From Tyto alba (taxonomy: Eukaryota > Chordata > Aves > Strigiformes > Tytonidae): DNA of 64,000 bases. The translations under genes and the position numbers were made by a program. Under the pieces are notes generated by a model. The model ran no database searches and was not told the DNA's origin. It saw only the letters and a program-made list of their open reading frames with translations. The stretch covers positions 17,035,904 to 17,099,903 of the forward strand of contig NW_024881295.1 of NCBI RefSeq assembly GCF_018691265.1, given 5' to 3'. Within the stretch, counting starts at the first letter, position 1, and the number at the start of each line of letters is the position of its first letter. This document shows positions 13,749 to 27,697 of the stretch, piece by piece.

Positions 13749-14385
13749 ACAATTATTGAATAGTATTCTGAGTTTCCTGTATTAGCTTAACTTTCTATAC
13801 AATATTACCTGCCATTTTCTTATAGAAGGATGATATGCTTTAAATATTTATCTGGCTGTTAGATGTGTTCCATTTAAGATAAATTTAAGACTCTGGAAAA
13901 AGGACTGAAATAATCCCCTCAGATTTAGAATTTTGTTTTTACTTTGATTTTAGAAGGCGACACTTGAGTTGCTACACTGAAATTTAATTTTACATGGATA
14001 CTCATAACAGACTTTTATCTGGATTCATGCCACCAGCCTGCACTCATCTAATCACCAAGCTGCTTTGCTGTGCGGAAATAAGGTATACAGTATTTTTTTA
14101 TTACTTCCTATTGCATCAAATTCTCTTTGGTATAGCAAAAAATACAGAAAACTTCTTTCTCTTAAGATCTGGATTACTCGCTTCAAAAGATGACAGACAG
14201 TACAATTAACCATGTGATGTAAACTATTAGAAAATCTGACAGAAGAAAGTAGGACACTGAAAGACGTGCCTCCTGTGGGAGGCCTCCTGTCTCACTGTTC
14301 TAGTTATTTTTCCATTCCAGTGCTATGCTACAAAGAAAAATTTTTGATAAACTTCACCTTGAATGTTATTCAGCAGACAAGGAGC

Positions 14386-14410
14386 AAAAAAAAAAAAAAA
14401 AAAAAAAAAA
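14386..14410. repeat. Poly-A tract (25 A)
   Basis: Pure A run. No polyadenylation signal or recognisable retrocopy lies immediately upstream. Confidence 0.92.
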
Positions 14411-14613
14411 TTGAAGCTGTTGTTTGTTACTCAATTTGAAGCTAGAAATCTTGCTTTTGCTTTATCAATACAGCTTATTGTTCCCTTGAAAAGTATGTAC
14501 TTGCTCACTAAAACACCTGATTTTGTCAGTCTTGTTACCTTCCTTCATCTCAACTTTTGTGACATGTAGACATAGGAACCACTTAAAAGAAATGTAGCAT
14601 ATGACTTCATGGT

Positions 14614-14633
14614 ATTTTTTTATTTTTTTTTTT
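14614..14633. repeat. Poly-T tract with one A
   Basis: T7-A-T11 type run in intronic sequence. Confidence 0.8.
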
Positions 14634-15540
14634 CACTGCTGCAGGTAATGGCACCAAAGTAGTGTTATTTGGCTTGTTACTCTTGAACTCAGCATTGGCA
14701 AGTTCTTTATGTAAAGCTGTCATCAGCAAAGATGCTTAGCAAAAACTCCTTATGGAAAACTGCTTTAAAATCCCCATGCCTTCCAAGACTGTTTCATTTA
14801 CTATGAACCAGTATGACATCTACTCTAGGCCCTTAGACTTTTGAGCAGTAAGTACATGTCATAACAGCAACAGTGATGCAGATTATGCTATTATGTTCTG
14901 ATTCACTGAGTTTATCAACAAGAGAGAGATGATGAAAGCTTAATAGACTGGAAAATTCAGAGGTTTTGCACTGATTACAGTAAGAAAAGTTCTTGATGAG
15001 GATACAATTCAGAGTACTTCTTCCTGTTTCTAGCAGGCAGACACACCTAACACATTCTTTCACATATTCACCTCTTTTCCAGGAAGACCCATTTGCTTTG
15101 ATGTCTGAAAAAAATAAATGCTTTCTACCATTAAGAGAAAAATAAAGTTATGGCTCCCACAGTAGCTTCCAATGTAGAACGTAACTTCACAGAACAGCTA
15201 TTTCTTCATATGTTGCAGTTAACGGTAATTAGACTGAAATTCATAGGAAAGAAAACAGGTGGTACTGCAACCCCTGTAATTTTCCAGCTTGGCCTTGGGA
15301 GAATCTTTTCATTGTGTTTCTGGCCAGCAGGGATTTTGTAGCTCTAAGAGCAGTCATTTCATCTATAACCTTACACTCCTGATTTATATTAACAAATATA
15401 TGAAAACCTCAGCAACTACTCATCATAGTAATCACTCTTTGATAATGGAAAAGATATTAAAATCCCCCAATCAATAAAGCCACTAAGAAACTATAAGGTC
15501 AGAATGGACAATCTCTTTAATGTCTTATCAGAAAGCTCTT

Positions 15541-15586
15541 CAATGATCCACTTGGCCACCTCACAATGATACACTTGGCCACCTCA
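15541..15586. repeat. 23-bp tandem duplication
   Basis: The unit CAATGATCCACTTGGCCACC plus TCA is present twice with a single mismatch (C to A at unit position 9). Confidence 0.92.
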
Positions 15587-17372
15587 AGCCAAAGTCATAT
15601 CTTCTCTAGCCAATTTACATTATGCTCTGGATGAAAGAAATAATTAAGTTATGGTTACATTGTTTGGGGAAAGAAAAATCATGCCAGGTCTCAGAAAAAA
15701 CACACTCAAACCACACTCTAAAATTCCCTCTCTTGTTCATCACAAATTCCAGCACGGGTATTGACAAAAACCCATAGCCATATGGATTGAAGCAGAAATC
15801 TTGGACAGATGGATTCCATAACATGTATGACTTTATTAGCCAGACAAAGCACATCAAACTCTACTCACACCGGCAACCAGCAAATACAATCTACCCAGCA
15901 GAAGTCCCGCTCATAACAGAAAAGACACTGTGTGTATTTCAGAAGAAAATGCTCACAGGGCAGAAAAGCTTCCTGCCAGTTCTGTTCTTTGGGATCTGGA
16001 GAAAGAGGGTCATTCAAGGACAGCCCTCCTCTCCCCAGCAATTACAAGTATGACAGTACGACACACTGGATACGGAAGGTATTGATGGACAACAAGATTA
16101 ACTTCCAATCTTTTTCCAGTTTGTGGGAGGAAGGAAAATACGCAGCCAAGGCCACAAGCGCAATGTCTGTGCCAAACCAAGGTCAGAACACCGGCACAAT
16201 TTAAAGGCATCAGCAGCATCACAGCACCATGGGATTCCACTCACCACTACATTTTTCACAGTGCTAATCAGGAATAGAAAAGTCGGATGTTGGTTGATAA
16301 CTCAGAATTTTAGTCATTAAGTAGAGGTTTTCTGGGCAAAGACACTGCCTGAAGCAATTATAATCATTCTTTCGTCACGAGTCACAGATGCTTTCTACCA
16401 AAGAGACTTTATGAGCAAAGACTAGAATCCAAAATGGTTTCAGAGCCTTTCAAAGGCAGCTGGGGGGTCATTAGATAATGCACCCTGACTTGTATTACAT
16501 AGGGCATAGATGTTTAGTCCTTGCAGCTCGACTGAAACCCCAAAAATCTATGTTTAGCAACTGCTTTTAAAATATAAAAATAAAAAATTGAGCCATGGGT
16601 GAAAGACTTCAAAACACATTGTCTCTTGCTAGGATTTTTTTCAGTAGTTTATCACTTTGTGCCTTCCACAAATTTACCATCTTGCTAATTTACTTATCTT
16701 TAACCCTCAGCCCTTGGGTCTTTCTGACAGCACAACACACTCAAACTGTACCAAAACTAATTCTGCAACATCACTGCAAGGTTTCAGACACAGATGCAAT
16801 GATAAAAATCCAACACTTAAAGTATGTATGACTAGTATTTTAAAGGAACTAGTTTTGCATTCAACAGCGTATATCAGAGAATATGGCTAACGTTCAATCT
16901 TTTCTCCTCTCGAAGTAACAGATAAAACCTGTAATATTTAAACTCTCTTGCTTCAGCTTCCTGTTCCTGTAGTTTTTTCCCTTGAAAGGCTTAACTGGTA
17001 AGTCTTCCCCCTTCTTCCCAATGCACTACAACATTGATTTACAGTGGTTTGATATAAATTCTTTTGTAGATCATGTAATTTGATGTGCAATCTTCTGTGA
17101 ATCTCAATTTTAGCTGAATAGACAACAGTCTTATAAACACCCTTATTAAAAGTGAGTACTGACCTTGAGGTGAGGCTGAAGGAAGCAGCAAATCCAGGAA
17201 GGAGATGCGAAAGAAAAAGAGTTAAAGTTTGTGAAAACAGTGTCCAGAGATAAGGCAGTTCAAGAATACAGGACAAAACAAGCAGATCTAAATCAGGTAA
17301 TGACACACAGACACACAGTCCTTCACAAACACAGAGCTGCAAGTTTTATAGACATCTAGTAATATTAATAAT

Positions 17373-17385
17373 AAAAAAAAAAAAA
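17373..17385. repeat. Poly-A tract
   Basis: Run of about 13 A following an AT-rich ATTAATAATA stretch. Confidence 0.8.
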
Positions 17386-20300
17386 GGACCTTTACATTAG
17401 ATTACACCATTTCACTTGGAGGCAACTTTCTGTAGAGAAAAGAGTCTCCAATACATAACAGTTCTTGGAAAAGGGAAATAAGCCAACTGTACAAAATTCT
17501 GGATTTACATCACATCACTAGCAAGTATCATTCTTCCAGAATTCTAACTAACATTTTGAAAATGTGGAGTTTGACAATCCAAGATGGACCTTAATATGCT
17601 CCTTTATGCCATCTTCTGGGGGCTTATCTTCTCTGCATGAACCAGACACACATTTTTTTTCACTCTTCCTGCAGATGACCCAGTCTTGTCAAAAGGGAAT
17701 AAACAGAAGGGAGAAAAACCCCAACCATGGAGTAAAGTCTTCAAGACCTGAAGACTTGTGAAAGCTAAAAGTTCATCTTTCTTAATTTTGACATTGAAGT
17801 CAACCTTCCAAAGACAAATAAAAAAGCATCTGCCTCTTCTTCCTGCAGTGTTGCTGTCTTAATTCTCCCATAGAAGGTGCAATCTAAAAACAATAATGAC
17901 CGAACAGGCATATTTTTGACAGTTCTCTCCAACATTGTTCAACAGCAGGATTGACTGAGACAAAATGCTGGAGTTCCCTGTATAACATGAGGTTCATTAT
18001 TGCTTTTTTTCCAAGTATCTCCAATATCTTTTTATAGGCATCTGCTGTCAATTTCACTGATAACAGCAAGGTAAGTCAACAAGGAGCCATAAATACAGAT
18101 CTTTTTCATCCGATTTTAAACTTTATACTTTTTCAGTCAGTAGAAGAGAGGAAAAGAAAATGTCCTTCTGTCCAAAGTGGCAATTTGGCTTCTACAACAT
18201 ATGTTGTACTTCTCCCATGGCAAAAATTCACTCTAAAAAGGCAGGGTATGGTCTGGAGAAAAATATTTCTATAAGACAGGCTAACTGCTATATGCTTTAC
18301 TACTCTTGGTATATGGAACCATGCAAATGAAACCTGAAGCCCTTATTTCTGACATAAAATTTACAAACAACAATGCAGCATTTTGAATTTGTACAAGCAG
18401 CAGTTTCAGAGTGAGGTACAGTTGAGAAGTGTATTGTTGGTCTGTCACAGATAAATTCGGGTAAAGATACTTTTCTTTGGCTTTTAAACTAACATTCTTC
18501 AAATCAAGTTCTTCAAGGACAGCTGTTGTAAAGGCTGTGTTATTTGGGGATTTTGGGAAAGATGAGACTTGCAAAATGCGAAATACCACATCTCAGTGTT
18601 TGATCTTGAAGTAAGTTACAACGCTGCAAAAGCCTCAGATAATTCATATAGAAAAGTGTGTAACTAACAATTCTGACTGCAATCCAAGAGTACAGTTTCT
18701 AAACTGAACTGCAGAGCTATGGTCAAATAAATCTAACAAAAGGGAATAAAAAAGTGAAAATAAACACTTCATTAGATATGTGAATAAAAAAGGTACAGGG
18801 AAAAAACGCTTGACCTTTTTATGACTGTTACTGAATCTAGATTATGGAAGTTTAAGACTTCTCATTTTGTGTTTCAAGGACCTTTTGTAGTTCCTGGTTC
18901 TATAGTAATGATGTTGTGATATTGTTTCTTCAATTTAACAGCGAAAAAAAGTACAAGCCAGAATTCAGAATAGCCCTGCAGAATCTGAATGAACCACACT
19001 GTTATTTCAACTGCTATTAAAGGTAGCATCTTTTGCTGGCACAAGATGAAGGCAAAACAGTACCTGAAATGATATTCTGAGGTCACCTGCAATTTTCTGT
19101 ATGCTACAAAGTATTATTTAGCCAGCTGCACAGGATTTGAATGGAGAATAATTATTGCTACATCTTCATTTGGTTATGGAATAAAGTCTTTCTTCCAAAG
19201 AAAAATACACTTTGTGCAACTGTTAGCCCCTTTTTCTATGTTATTTTACAGGGGGTCAAAGTATTTCTAAAATATGTGGATTTTTAGAATAATCATAATA
19301 TTTATTCAAACAAAAATGAGGAATATGTCTGAAAGCACATTAAAATTAGAAAAAAATCTGGAACTTTGAGTGCTATCACTCAAATTAAAACCAAGGCAGA
19401 CACCTGAAATTGTCAGATATTAGGAAGTCAATGGAAATCTGCTACAGACAGGAGGTGAAACCTCAGTGCCCAGGGCTACATCAGTGAAATTGAGCAGAGG
19501 AGCACAGCAAGCATCTGCCCCAGGAAGCAGCCCCAAGCAAGCAGGATCAGATACATATCGAGACATGCTCATTAGAGAGCAAAATAATAATTTTTAGTTT
19601 GCACTATTTCCCTTCGAGCAAGAACACACACTTGCAGCATTCCTTACAAGATCCAGCAGCAGCGTTTCTGCCCAGCCCCACTAACTGTGTAGTCCAATGC
19701 AACAGTCACACAGGGAGACAATACGATTGTAACACCAAATGGTAGTAGAGAAATCTATTTTCTTTTAAAATGCCATCTCATTAATTTTAAAGACATAGCT
19801 GACTTAAATCTGATCGATGGGTGCAGATCTAAAAAGTTGGTGAGATATGAACACTTTAGTATTTTAATTAAGAAACAGATATATTTAAACAGCCATTGAT
19901 TATTCCAGCTATAATCTTTTCCACATGCTTGTATATTATAGGGAATGGAACGAGCCTGCTACAGTAGTCTCAGATGTACTTAGGCAGAAGCTTATGTAAT
20001 GATTTCTAGTCAACCTTTGAATTCCACTTGTCTGAGAGTGATTGTGTATATTTACTACTTTGTCATTCCTTCGAAGCAGTGTGACAAGGAATAATATGCA
20101 CTTGATCTTCCTCATGTCAGTCAAAGCAGAAAGGCTATTTACGTTTATCACTTTTGACACCTTCTATTGGTAAAAAGAATGATGGCTGGTCTTTTCCTTT
20201 CTTTTTAGTTGATATTTAGAGGCATGGGGAAGAGATGGAGAGACAGAGAGAGAAGGTTTGCGTGTGCACCCACGCGCACAGGCATGCACGGATCTAAGAG

Positions 20301-20459
20301 CACAAAGACAAGCACAGATCACCATGGAGCACTAATTTTGCTATTTCACTGGCTTACTGGTGATTACTGGATTTTCCTTTTGTTCTTAATGTAATCCAAG
20401 ACAATGTAAGGATCTGACACTTACTTCTACTGTATCAATTGTATAAAATGGGGCTTTTG

Positions 20460-20501
20460 GTTTTGTTTGTTTGTTTTCAGGAGTGGTTTTTTTTTTTTTT
20501 T
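20460..20501. repeat. GTTT repeat and poly-T tract
   Basis: A short GTTTGTTTGTTTT stretch is followed, after about 10 bases, by a run of 15 T. Confidence 0.8.
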
Positions 20502-23287
20502 ACTCTCTACATATTAGTTTGTGAGTATGGATACCCTCATATCGTTCAACGGTGTTGTCTGAAACAAAGCTACAAAATAGCTTTTGAAGAGATGTAGTCA
20601 GGGCAGATAACAATGAAACCCTAATATGCAAACTAGACTTATATTTACATGATGTTCTTTCTCCTCTGGTTTTATAATTATTTTAATTATTTATAGCTCT
20701 TGCACTCTACTGATCTAGCAGTTAGATTAGGAGATACTTTCTAAATAAAACCTATCATTGCTACAATGCAGGCAGAGTATAAATCATCAGATGACAGCTC
20801 CTATATTCATTACAGATAATAGAGTTAGGCATGAGAGGGAATGCTTGATAACCACCTTGATTTAATGATAAAAACAAACAGGACTTTAATGCTACAGGAA
20901 ATTTGGCAGGAAAAGCAGCCTTCAAAAAAGTTCACAACCAGCGCTTCTCATTGCTCCTAAGTATTTCTCTAGTGTAGGGTCCTTACTGGAGGATCCAAGA
21001 TCAGATCCTTAGTCGTGGATTATTGACAAACCAAGCTTTCAGCCCACTGCTCAATTTAACAAAGGAGACAGTATGTACTCAGTTCCATAGCGATGAATCA
21101 CTCTGTTTAGTAGCGTCAGTCCTGCCTGCTTGAACATGGAAATAATACCAGGACAAACACCCAGGCTTAGGTGGTTCGACGATGGGATAACACAGCAAGC
21201 TCATTCAGCCAAAGCCTGCATCAGCCCTGACCTCTCACCATGTCAAGGGCTGGACTAACTGGGGTTCTTTGACCTTGTTTTTTAGAACAGCTGTTTCTGC
21301 AGTATCACAAAGTTTCAGTTTTTCCCAAGACACAGGAAAATTGAGAGAATGGGAAAGAAAGGACAGCTAAATAAAGACCAAATGGAAAGGGGATATCCCA
21401 TTATATGAAAAAGGTGAGGACGGATTGAGGAGTCACCATAAAATCACTATGATGGCTTTTTTTATCTGGTGCTCTCTACAGATGGATTTGCAATTATTGG
21501 CAGTGTCTCTCTCTCTCTTTCTTTTCTTAGATGTAGGTTTCAGAAGTGATTAGTGAGTTTGAGTGTTGACCTGAAAATACTTTAACAAAGGTTGGCTTCC
21601 AGAGGGCAGGCACGCACCTTCTGAAAATCAGCATACTTTCAAAGGTCTGAAGTTCAATACCTGTAAGTGAAGGTTCCTGCATCTTATATTCTTATCTGTT
21701 TAGAGCAGTTAAGTTGATTCAAAATGTATTATTTTTCCTCTGTAAAACTTGATGTGAGATTTCAGGTGTAATGTTCATTTTCTACGAAGATAAAGCAAGA
21801 CTGAGAAGAAATAACTTATTACTTCATTTACTAGCTTGGAAATTATGAACATCTTAATACTCAATAGATCTGTGTGCTCAAAGGTGGAGCTGGATTAACT
21901 ACAGGCCTGACCACTTCTTTCCATTACAAAACCTTGTTCTAAGTTGCTTGCCAAATATTAACAAATTGTGCTGACATTTTCCAGGACAGGTGTCAGCCTC
22001 ATCCAGAATTTTTTGGGGACATTTTCAGATATGTCCTTCACACATCGAAGGCAGCATTCTTGTGGAAAAAATTTGTTCATATGGTTAAAGACTATATCAC
22101 TTTACTATGATACATAGGCTCACATAAGAGGTGAGTTAAAACTACATGGCAATCTTCATTTTGTGTGTTCCTAAATTTTGAGTGATTAACCTTAATATGC
22201 ACTTAAACTATGGATTTTTGAGTGAAATGGATGAGAAACACAACAATAACAATAAATTCTGCCTTGTAATAATACCATGCAGCTATGAGACAAATATATT
22301 CAATCTGCTTTTATGATTTATGGTACCAAAATGTATTAAAGTATGTTAAAGCAATATTTAATTATTTCATTATGCCTGAATCAGAGTGCAATTTATTTTT
22401 GGAGGACTTTAATGACTTATGATAATACAGAATTATAGTCATGCTATCTCTCAAGGTTAACTTTAATGGTCATGATTATGACTTTATAAACACTCTTTGT
22501 TCTTTAATTTGACAATATCCCTTTTCCTTTAAATTACTTATATGCCCTGACATGTTTCCTGTTTAGCAACTATCTAAAAAAATTATTTAAAAATTCACAG
22601 AAATGACCAACTTGAAAACCAAAGGTGATTATTATAAGATACGAGTAGTGGTTTTAAAATACGTATTTCAACTTCAAATTGTTGACTTAAGCTTAGGGCA
22701 TAATTTACTAGTATAGTTTCCTTTACACTATTCTAGGAAACCATAAAGTTGATGGAACATGAAGTTAATTTCCCTCCATCTATCCTTCACAGACCACTAC
22801 ACAAATGTATCACTGTCTTAAAGACATACAGAGTAAGACAATTCCTTCTACTGTCCACATTTTTCATCACTCCTTTGAGATCACCCTATGGTTTTTAATC
22901 TTTTATTTTTATTTACTGTTGAGAAGAAATATTTAAGATGGCGCGTATACCTTTTGGCTGCTACACATCAAAAGTTTAAAGGTTTCTTCTTGAACAGGGC
23001 ATCCTTAAAATTCTTTTTAGAAAAGCTCCCGAAAATCTCTCTCTCAAAATAGACATCCTTTTCAACCATCCCTAACAGGACTGCTGGTATTCTAAAGCTG
23101 AGTACAGTCTTCCTTTGTTCCCAAATCACAGTCAAGTTTTCTTCAGGAAAGAAATGGTAGTGCCCTATATCCTTACAAGGACTACCTACCATATATAGTG
23201 AGCATGACAAATTAAAATCAATTTCAAGTCTGTAACTGGAACCATAACTTATATATATATTCACTCAGTGCTTACTTCTGAAGCAAC

Positions 23288-23307
23288 ATATATATATATA
23301 TATATAT
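23288..23307. repeat. (TA)n microsatellite
   Basis: About ten AT dinucleotides, 36 bp after a shorter TATATATATA run at about 23250. Confidence 0.9.
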
Positions 23308-23423
23308 TTACTGCCACCTCTCAAGTATGAAGTCAGTTCTTGTTTGCAGAATACATGCACAGATACCTCTGTGTGTAAATTACCAATCTGAAGGCTGTGA
23401 TGGCCATGTCCCAGATGATCAGC

Positions 23424-23474
23424 TTTATTTTTTTTTCTTTTATCTTTTTTTTTTTCTTTCTTTCTTTTTCTTAT
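23424..23474. repeat. Polypyrimidine tract (T with scattered C)
   Basis: About 50 bases are nearly pure T and C on the plus strand. They end in TTATTACAGG, so the tract resembles a strong 3' splice site on the strand opposite to ERC1. Confidence 0.85.
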
Positions 23475-23802
23475 TACAGGATAATAATCACAATAAAACT
23501 AAAGAATAAGTCAATACTGACCTCTATCAATGACACATTTTAGAACACTTGAGTTTTAGCTGGTTCAGGCAGAATTGATAGCAGAGATTAGAACCAAAGG
23601 TAAAACACAGCAAGAGAATTAGAATAAAAAGCAACAGCTTCTGTCGAGTTTAAGTCAGGGAGAATAGCAGCAAACCTCCTTTGGACTGTGGTCATAACCA
23701 CTGTGACACAAGTTGAACGCAGAGACTGTTAGAGCGCGTACTTGACACAACTAGATCCTGTTTGACCTAAGAAAAAAAAAGCATAATTGCAGCAGACCCA
23801 AA

Positions 23803-23820
23803 CAGCAGCAGCAGCAGCAG
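23803..23820. repeat. Short (CAG)6 trinucleotide run
   Basis: Six perfect CAG units in a locally more GC-rich stretch (23.7-24.0 kb). No coding frame through it has any recognisable family. Confidence 0.9.
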
Positions 23821-25474
23821 CCGGGCAGCCAGCGGTGACATTCCACCCCACAGGAAACAGAAGCCTTATAGAGCACTCACTTTCCCAGGAAGTCCCACAC
23901 AAACCCCCCTACGTGTTGCGGTGCAGGGACTGACACCTGGTAGGGAGGGTGCAATTTGCAGGAGGCGTGCTTTCTGAGAAAAGGCATAGTCAAAAAAACC
24001 CCCGCACGTACAGAACAAAACAACTCATGGAACCAGGACGTGACAGTATAAATGGAAAGAAAAAGCGAGGAAGGAAACAAAACACAAAACGAGAAGTTAC
24101 AGAGAGACAGGAGATTATGGAATGGCAATACAAAAAGCAAACAGTTAGTTATAAAGAAAGCGAATAACCAGACAGCTGCAAAACCCTCTACACCACCACA
24201 ATACAGGGTCAGAAACAAAACTTATTGGGCTGTTCACCCACAGAAAAAATATGGACTTATGGCCCACCTCCCTGTAAGAAAAAGCAAAAACCTGCCCACA
24301 GAGAATATAAATTAACGAGCTTGTGCTTTCAATCTCATATTGACTCAAGAGTATTTTTCAAACTTTTGCATAACATGAACCATATTTAACACTTATTTTT
24401 TTATATTTTTCCTCCCATTCACAGCTGAAAAACAACATCCCCCACCCCGTAATTGCAACAGTTACTGAAAAGTGGAAGCATTTCCCTCTTTATTTTAATT
24501 TGAACTGAAGGCAGCTTTGCCATCACTGAAAAGGCTTAAGAGTTTTCTGCTTTTCATTTCATCTTCTTCTCCTCCCATTTTTTCTGCTTCCCTGTTCCCC
24601 TGTACATACCTCCCTAGCAGACAACTCATTTCTCTTCTATGGATGGAACCGTGTTACTATTTCTCTTCTGACAATGCATGGTCTAGTTGTCACATGTAAT
24701 TATCATAAGGGAAAACTCCAGGGAGAGACTCTCTCTCTCGAAAAATTCTGGGTTTTTTTAGTACAGTTATTCTCTGAATGTGATTTATTTTTTCTCATCT
24801 TGCTCTATATGGAATAATAATGGTTCCTGATAGGCACAGCACTATTCACTGTTTGCTTGCTGACAAATGCTTCTGAAAGCACTAGGGGATTCTTTGCACA
24901 GCAGAGTTTGAACAGCTGTAGAAGCATTAGAAATCAAGATAAATTCTACTTCACTCTGCACAGACTACAGGTTTAGGAAGGACTTCTACAAGGCAGAATT
25001 ATCTATTCTTTTCAGGAAACCAAGACTCTAGCTCTAACACATCCATGTAACACGCCTGGATATATCAGTTCAGCCATGAAAATACTTTATAAACAAGCAT
25101 GGTAGACAAAACCAGGTCCAACCTTTACATTTAACAGGCATATTAAAATCTCTGCTTTGTGTAAAAACTCACAAGGAGAAAGCAAACTTCCAGAGACTAG
25201 GGATTTGGGTGACCAGTTGAAAACAACTAAGGCCAAATAGAAATCTCAACAATTATTCAGAAAAAGATAAATTACTAGTCAAAACGTCACTACAAAGTAC
25301 CTGAAACCTTGCATCTTTTACTCCAGTGCTGTGCAGTTCTACCTGAAAAATCATTTCAGGTGTTGATAACTTTGCTAATTCACCACATTAACAGTGTGCA
25401 CCTTAGGTCTCTAGATTTTTAAGACCCTTTCCATTTCCCCTTAAGAGTGGTTAGAGAACATTAATATTATTAGA

Positions 25475-25488
25475 TTTTTTTTTTTTTT
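25475..25488. repeat. Poly-T tract
   Basis: Run of about 14 T in intronic sequence. Confidence 0.8.
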
Positions 25489-27697
25489 ATCCTTGATTTA
25501 TATGGCTGCTGGCAATCACATGATAACAAAAATAGTCTTTGACACAGCTGAAATACCTGTTCTAATTACCAGAAATAAAGGGCATACTCTGTTATTTCAG
25601 CAATGGTAGAAAAGATGACCAATTAAAAAAAGAGGACCACTATTTTTTTTGTAACAGTGAAGATCAGGTGGTAAGAATGAATGGGTAACACTGAACAGTC
25701 AAAGTATTCACCAAATTGTTATGGAATGATGTTCAGTCATTTGGGGGTTTTATGCTTTCATTGATATAGTAAGAGTTTGATCTGTGACTGAAACAGCAAG
25801 AAACTATCATTTTAACATGAAAAACAGTAATTGCTTTGAAGATCTCTGGAACTGCATCTTTTCAAAGAAAAAGTTCCTTCCTAACTCTTTGAAGATTGTG
25901 TGCTAATGATTTTATCTGTAAAAGAGGAGGCTCATCTTCATTTCTCTTGTTATTTTTGCTTTGTAGGCTATCAACTCTTTTGATTATAGGCCAATTATAT
26001 GTGTATATTCAGTGTTTGACACTGCAAGTCCCAATCTTGATTAGAGCTTCTGAATGTAAATGTAATAGAAAAATCAGACTTGCATTAAAAATGTGCATAA
26101 GAAAATTTTCTTCCTGCCATTCAACCTCCTCTGTGAATCAGGTTGAGGAATGATGAATATTTCTGACTTGTTTTTCCTAAACAGTAAATACTTCTGCACA
26201 CAGAAAAAATTAAGGTACTATGAACATATTTCTTCCCCATACATTACTTCTAATACAAGTTTGTTCCTTATACCCTGATTCCTAGTCAACTTGTAAGACC
26301 TAAAATGATGACATAGTGAACCTCATGCCTAAGGTGTGCACCTCTAAGAGACTGAAAAAAAATCACACAGACAAATATGACTTATAATTGCTATTTAGTT
26401 TTTTCATGTCTATATTTAATGCACCTACTCTATCAACCTATTGCCTAAATGTTCTGCTGAATATATCACGTTTCAATGGGCTGCAAGTTACATCACTTAT
26501 GAAAAAAGGGAAGACAGTTAAAAAGGACATATCCTCACTTTTAGGTGTTCAAGCTTACACCATAGGTATAGAGAATTTTGGTCAAATAAAACAAGAACTT
26601 AAAACTAACAGATGCTGCTTACAATCACAAAGAGAGAAGAAACCCAGCTGACAAGTTGAGCTCTTTCAGAGCTCTGCCACTTTCAAGGAAACAAGAATGA
26701 GCTTCTTAGAAAAGAGTTTTTCAAATCATTCAGAGGCCCATAATTTGACTATTGTCAAGCCAATGAACAATAAACATTGTCATCACACAGAACCTGAAAT
26801 GTCCTCTACTCAGTTGCCCTAATCGTCCTGACACTAAATGCACAGTAGTTAAACAGTGATAAAATAGAAATTAGAAAGACTATTCTGGCACAAATCAAAT
26901 GGGAATAATCAAATTTTTATTTTGGTGTTCCAAGTTATTCTTGACTGCGAATGATAAAGTAAACAAAAAAACTCAAACAGGTATTACTGCCTAGGAACTC
27001 CCTCTTGGCCCACTGTAAGGTGAGAAAATGACAGAAAACAGAATTTGTTTCAGGTATTTCCCAAGATCTACTCTTTAGAACTGTGATGAAAATGTAATGG
27101 AATCATAATAAATTATAATTTCTGTTTGGGACATTAAAGTCTAGAAAAAAAATATCAGAGCACCCTGGCACCAACAGAAAGATGTAAAATGTTGAAAAGC
27201 ACTGAATCACATTTTGTTTGGACAAAAGCAAATCTGTTCATTTGGCTTCACATGAGCCAAGGTTTACCTGTGTCCCTACCAGTACAAAGAGTCTCAATGC
27301 CCCTTGTCAGAAGAACCCGAGTAACTAGTATCACAAGCTCTTAAAAGTAATTTTTCTTATTTGCTTTTTGGAGAACCATGCCTAAGGAATTTATTAAATC
27401 AAAAGAACAAATTGCTCTCTAAACAGACCACAGTGTCAGCAGCTTTTCCTACCATCTCCATTCCCTTACAGTTCTAGCTACCCTTCTAGTTCTATCTATA
27501 TCAGCCAGGTAATGAAAACAGGCAGTACGACACCTTTTTGCTTACAATTTACCAAAATAAATGACTGAAGGCAGAAAAACTCTAAACAGACTTTTGCAAA
27601 ATAGACACTCTAAGGTTTTTAAGACAAGAAAAATGGTAAGTTATCTCTAATTTTTATCAGCTATTTTGCTCCTCTAGTAACTTTATACCATTCTCAC

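Larger units (their letters stand above)
1..27697 (-). other. Intronic sequence downstream of the last visible ERC1 exon
   Basis: This is at least 27.7 kb of AT-rich DNA following the donor of the exon at 27698. I looked on the minus strand for the next ERC1 segment (the part resembling KDQNKKVANLKH and the following rod) and did not see it, so the intron probably runs past the left edge. The contents I can name are the degraded CR1 copy near 10.6-12.1 kb, several poly-T and poly-A tracts, a (TA)n run, a short CAG run and small hairpins. The open frames here have no recognisable family and no consistent splice signals. Confidence 0.75.

Noticed and set aside
14386..14410. A25 run as the tail of a processed pseudogene
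   Set aside because: No polyadenylation signal, no recognisable coding remnant and no obvious target-site duplication nearby.
16953..17342. 129-codon minus-strand open frame starting MQLCVCEG
   Set aside because: Cys/Leu/Ser-rich low-complexity translation with no recognisable domain; consistent with a chance frame in intron.
23877..24218. 113-codon minus-strand frame with hydrophobic stretches
   Set aside because: The Phe/Leu-rich composition comes from A-rich plus-strand sequence; no signal of a real membrane protein and overlapping frames on the other strand are equally open.
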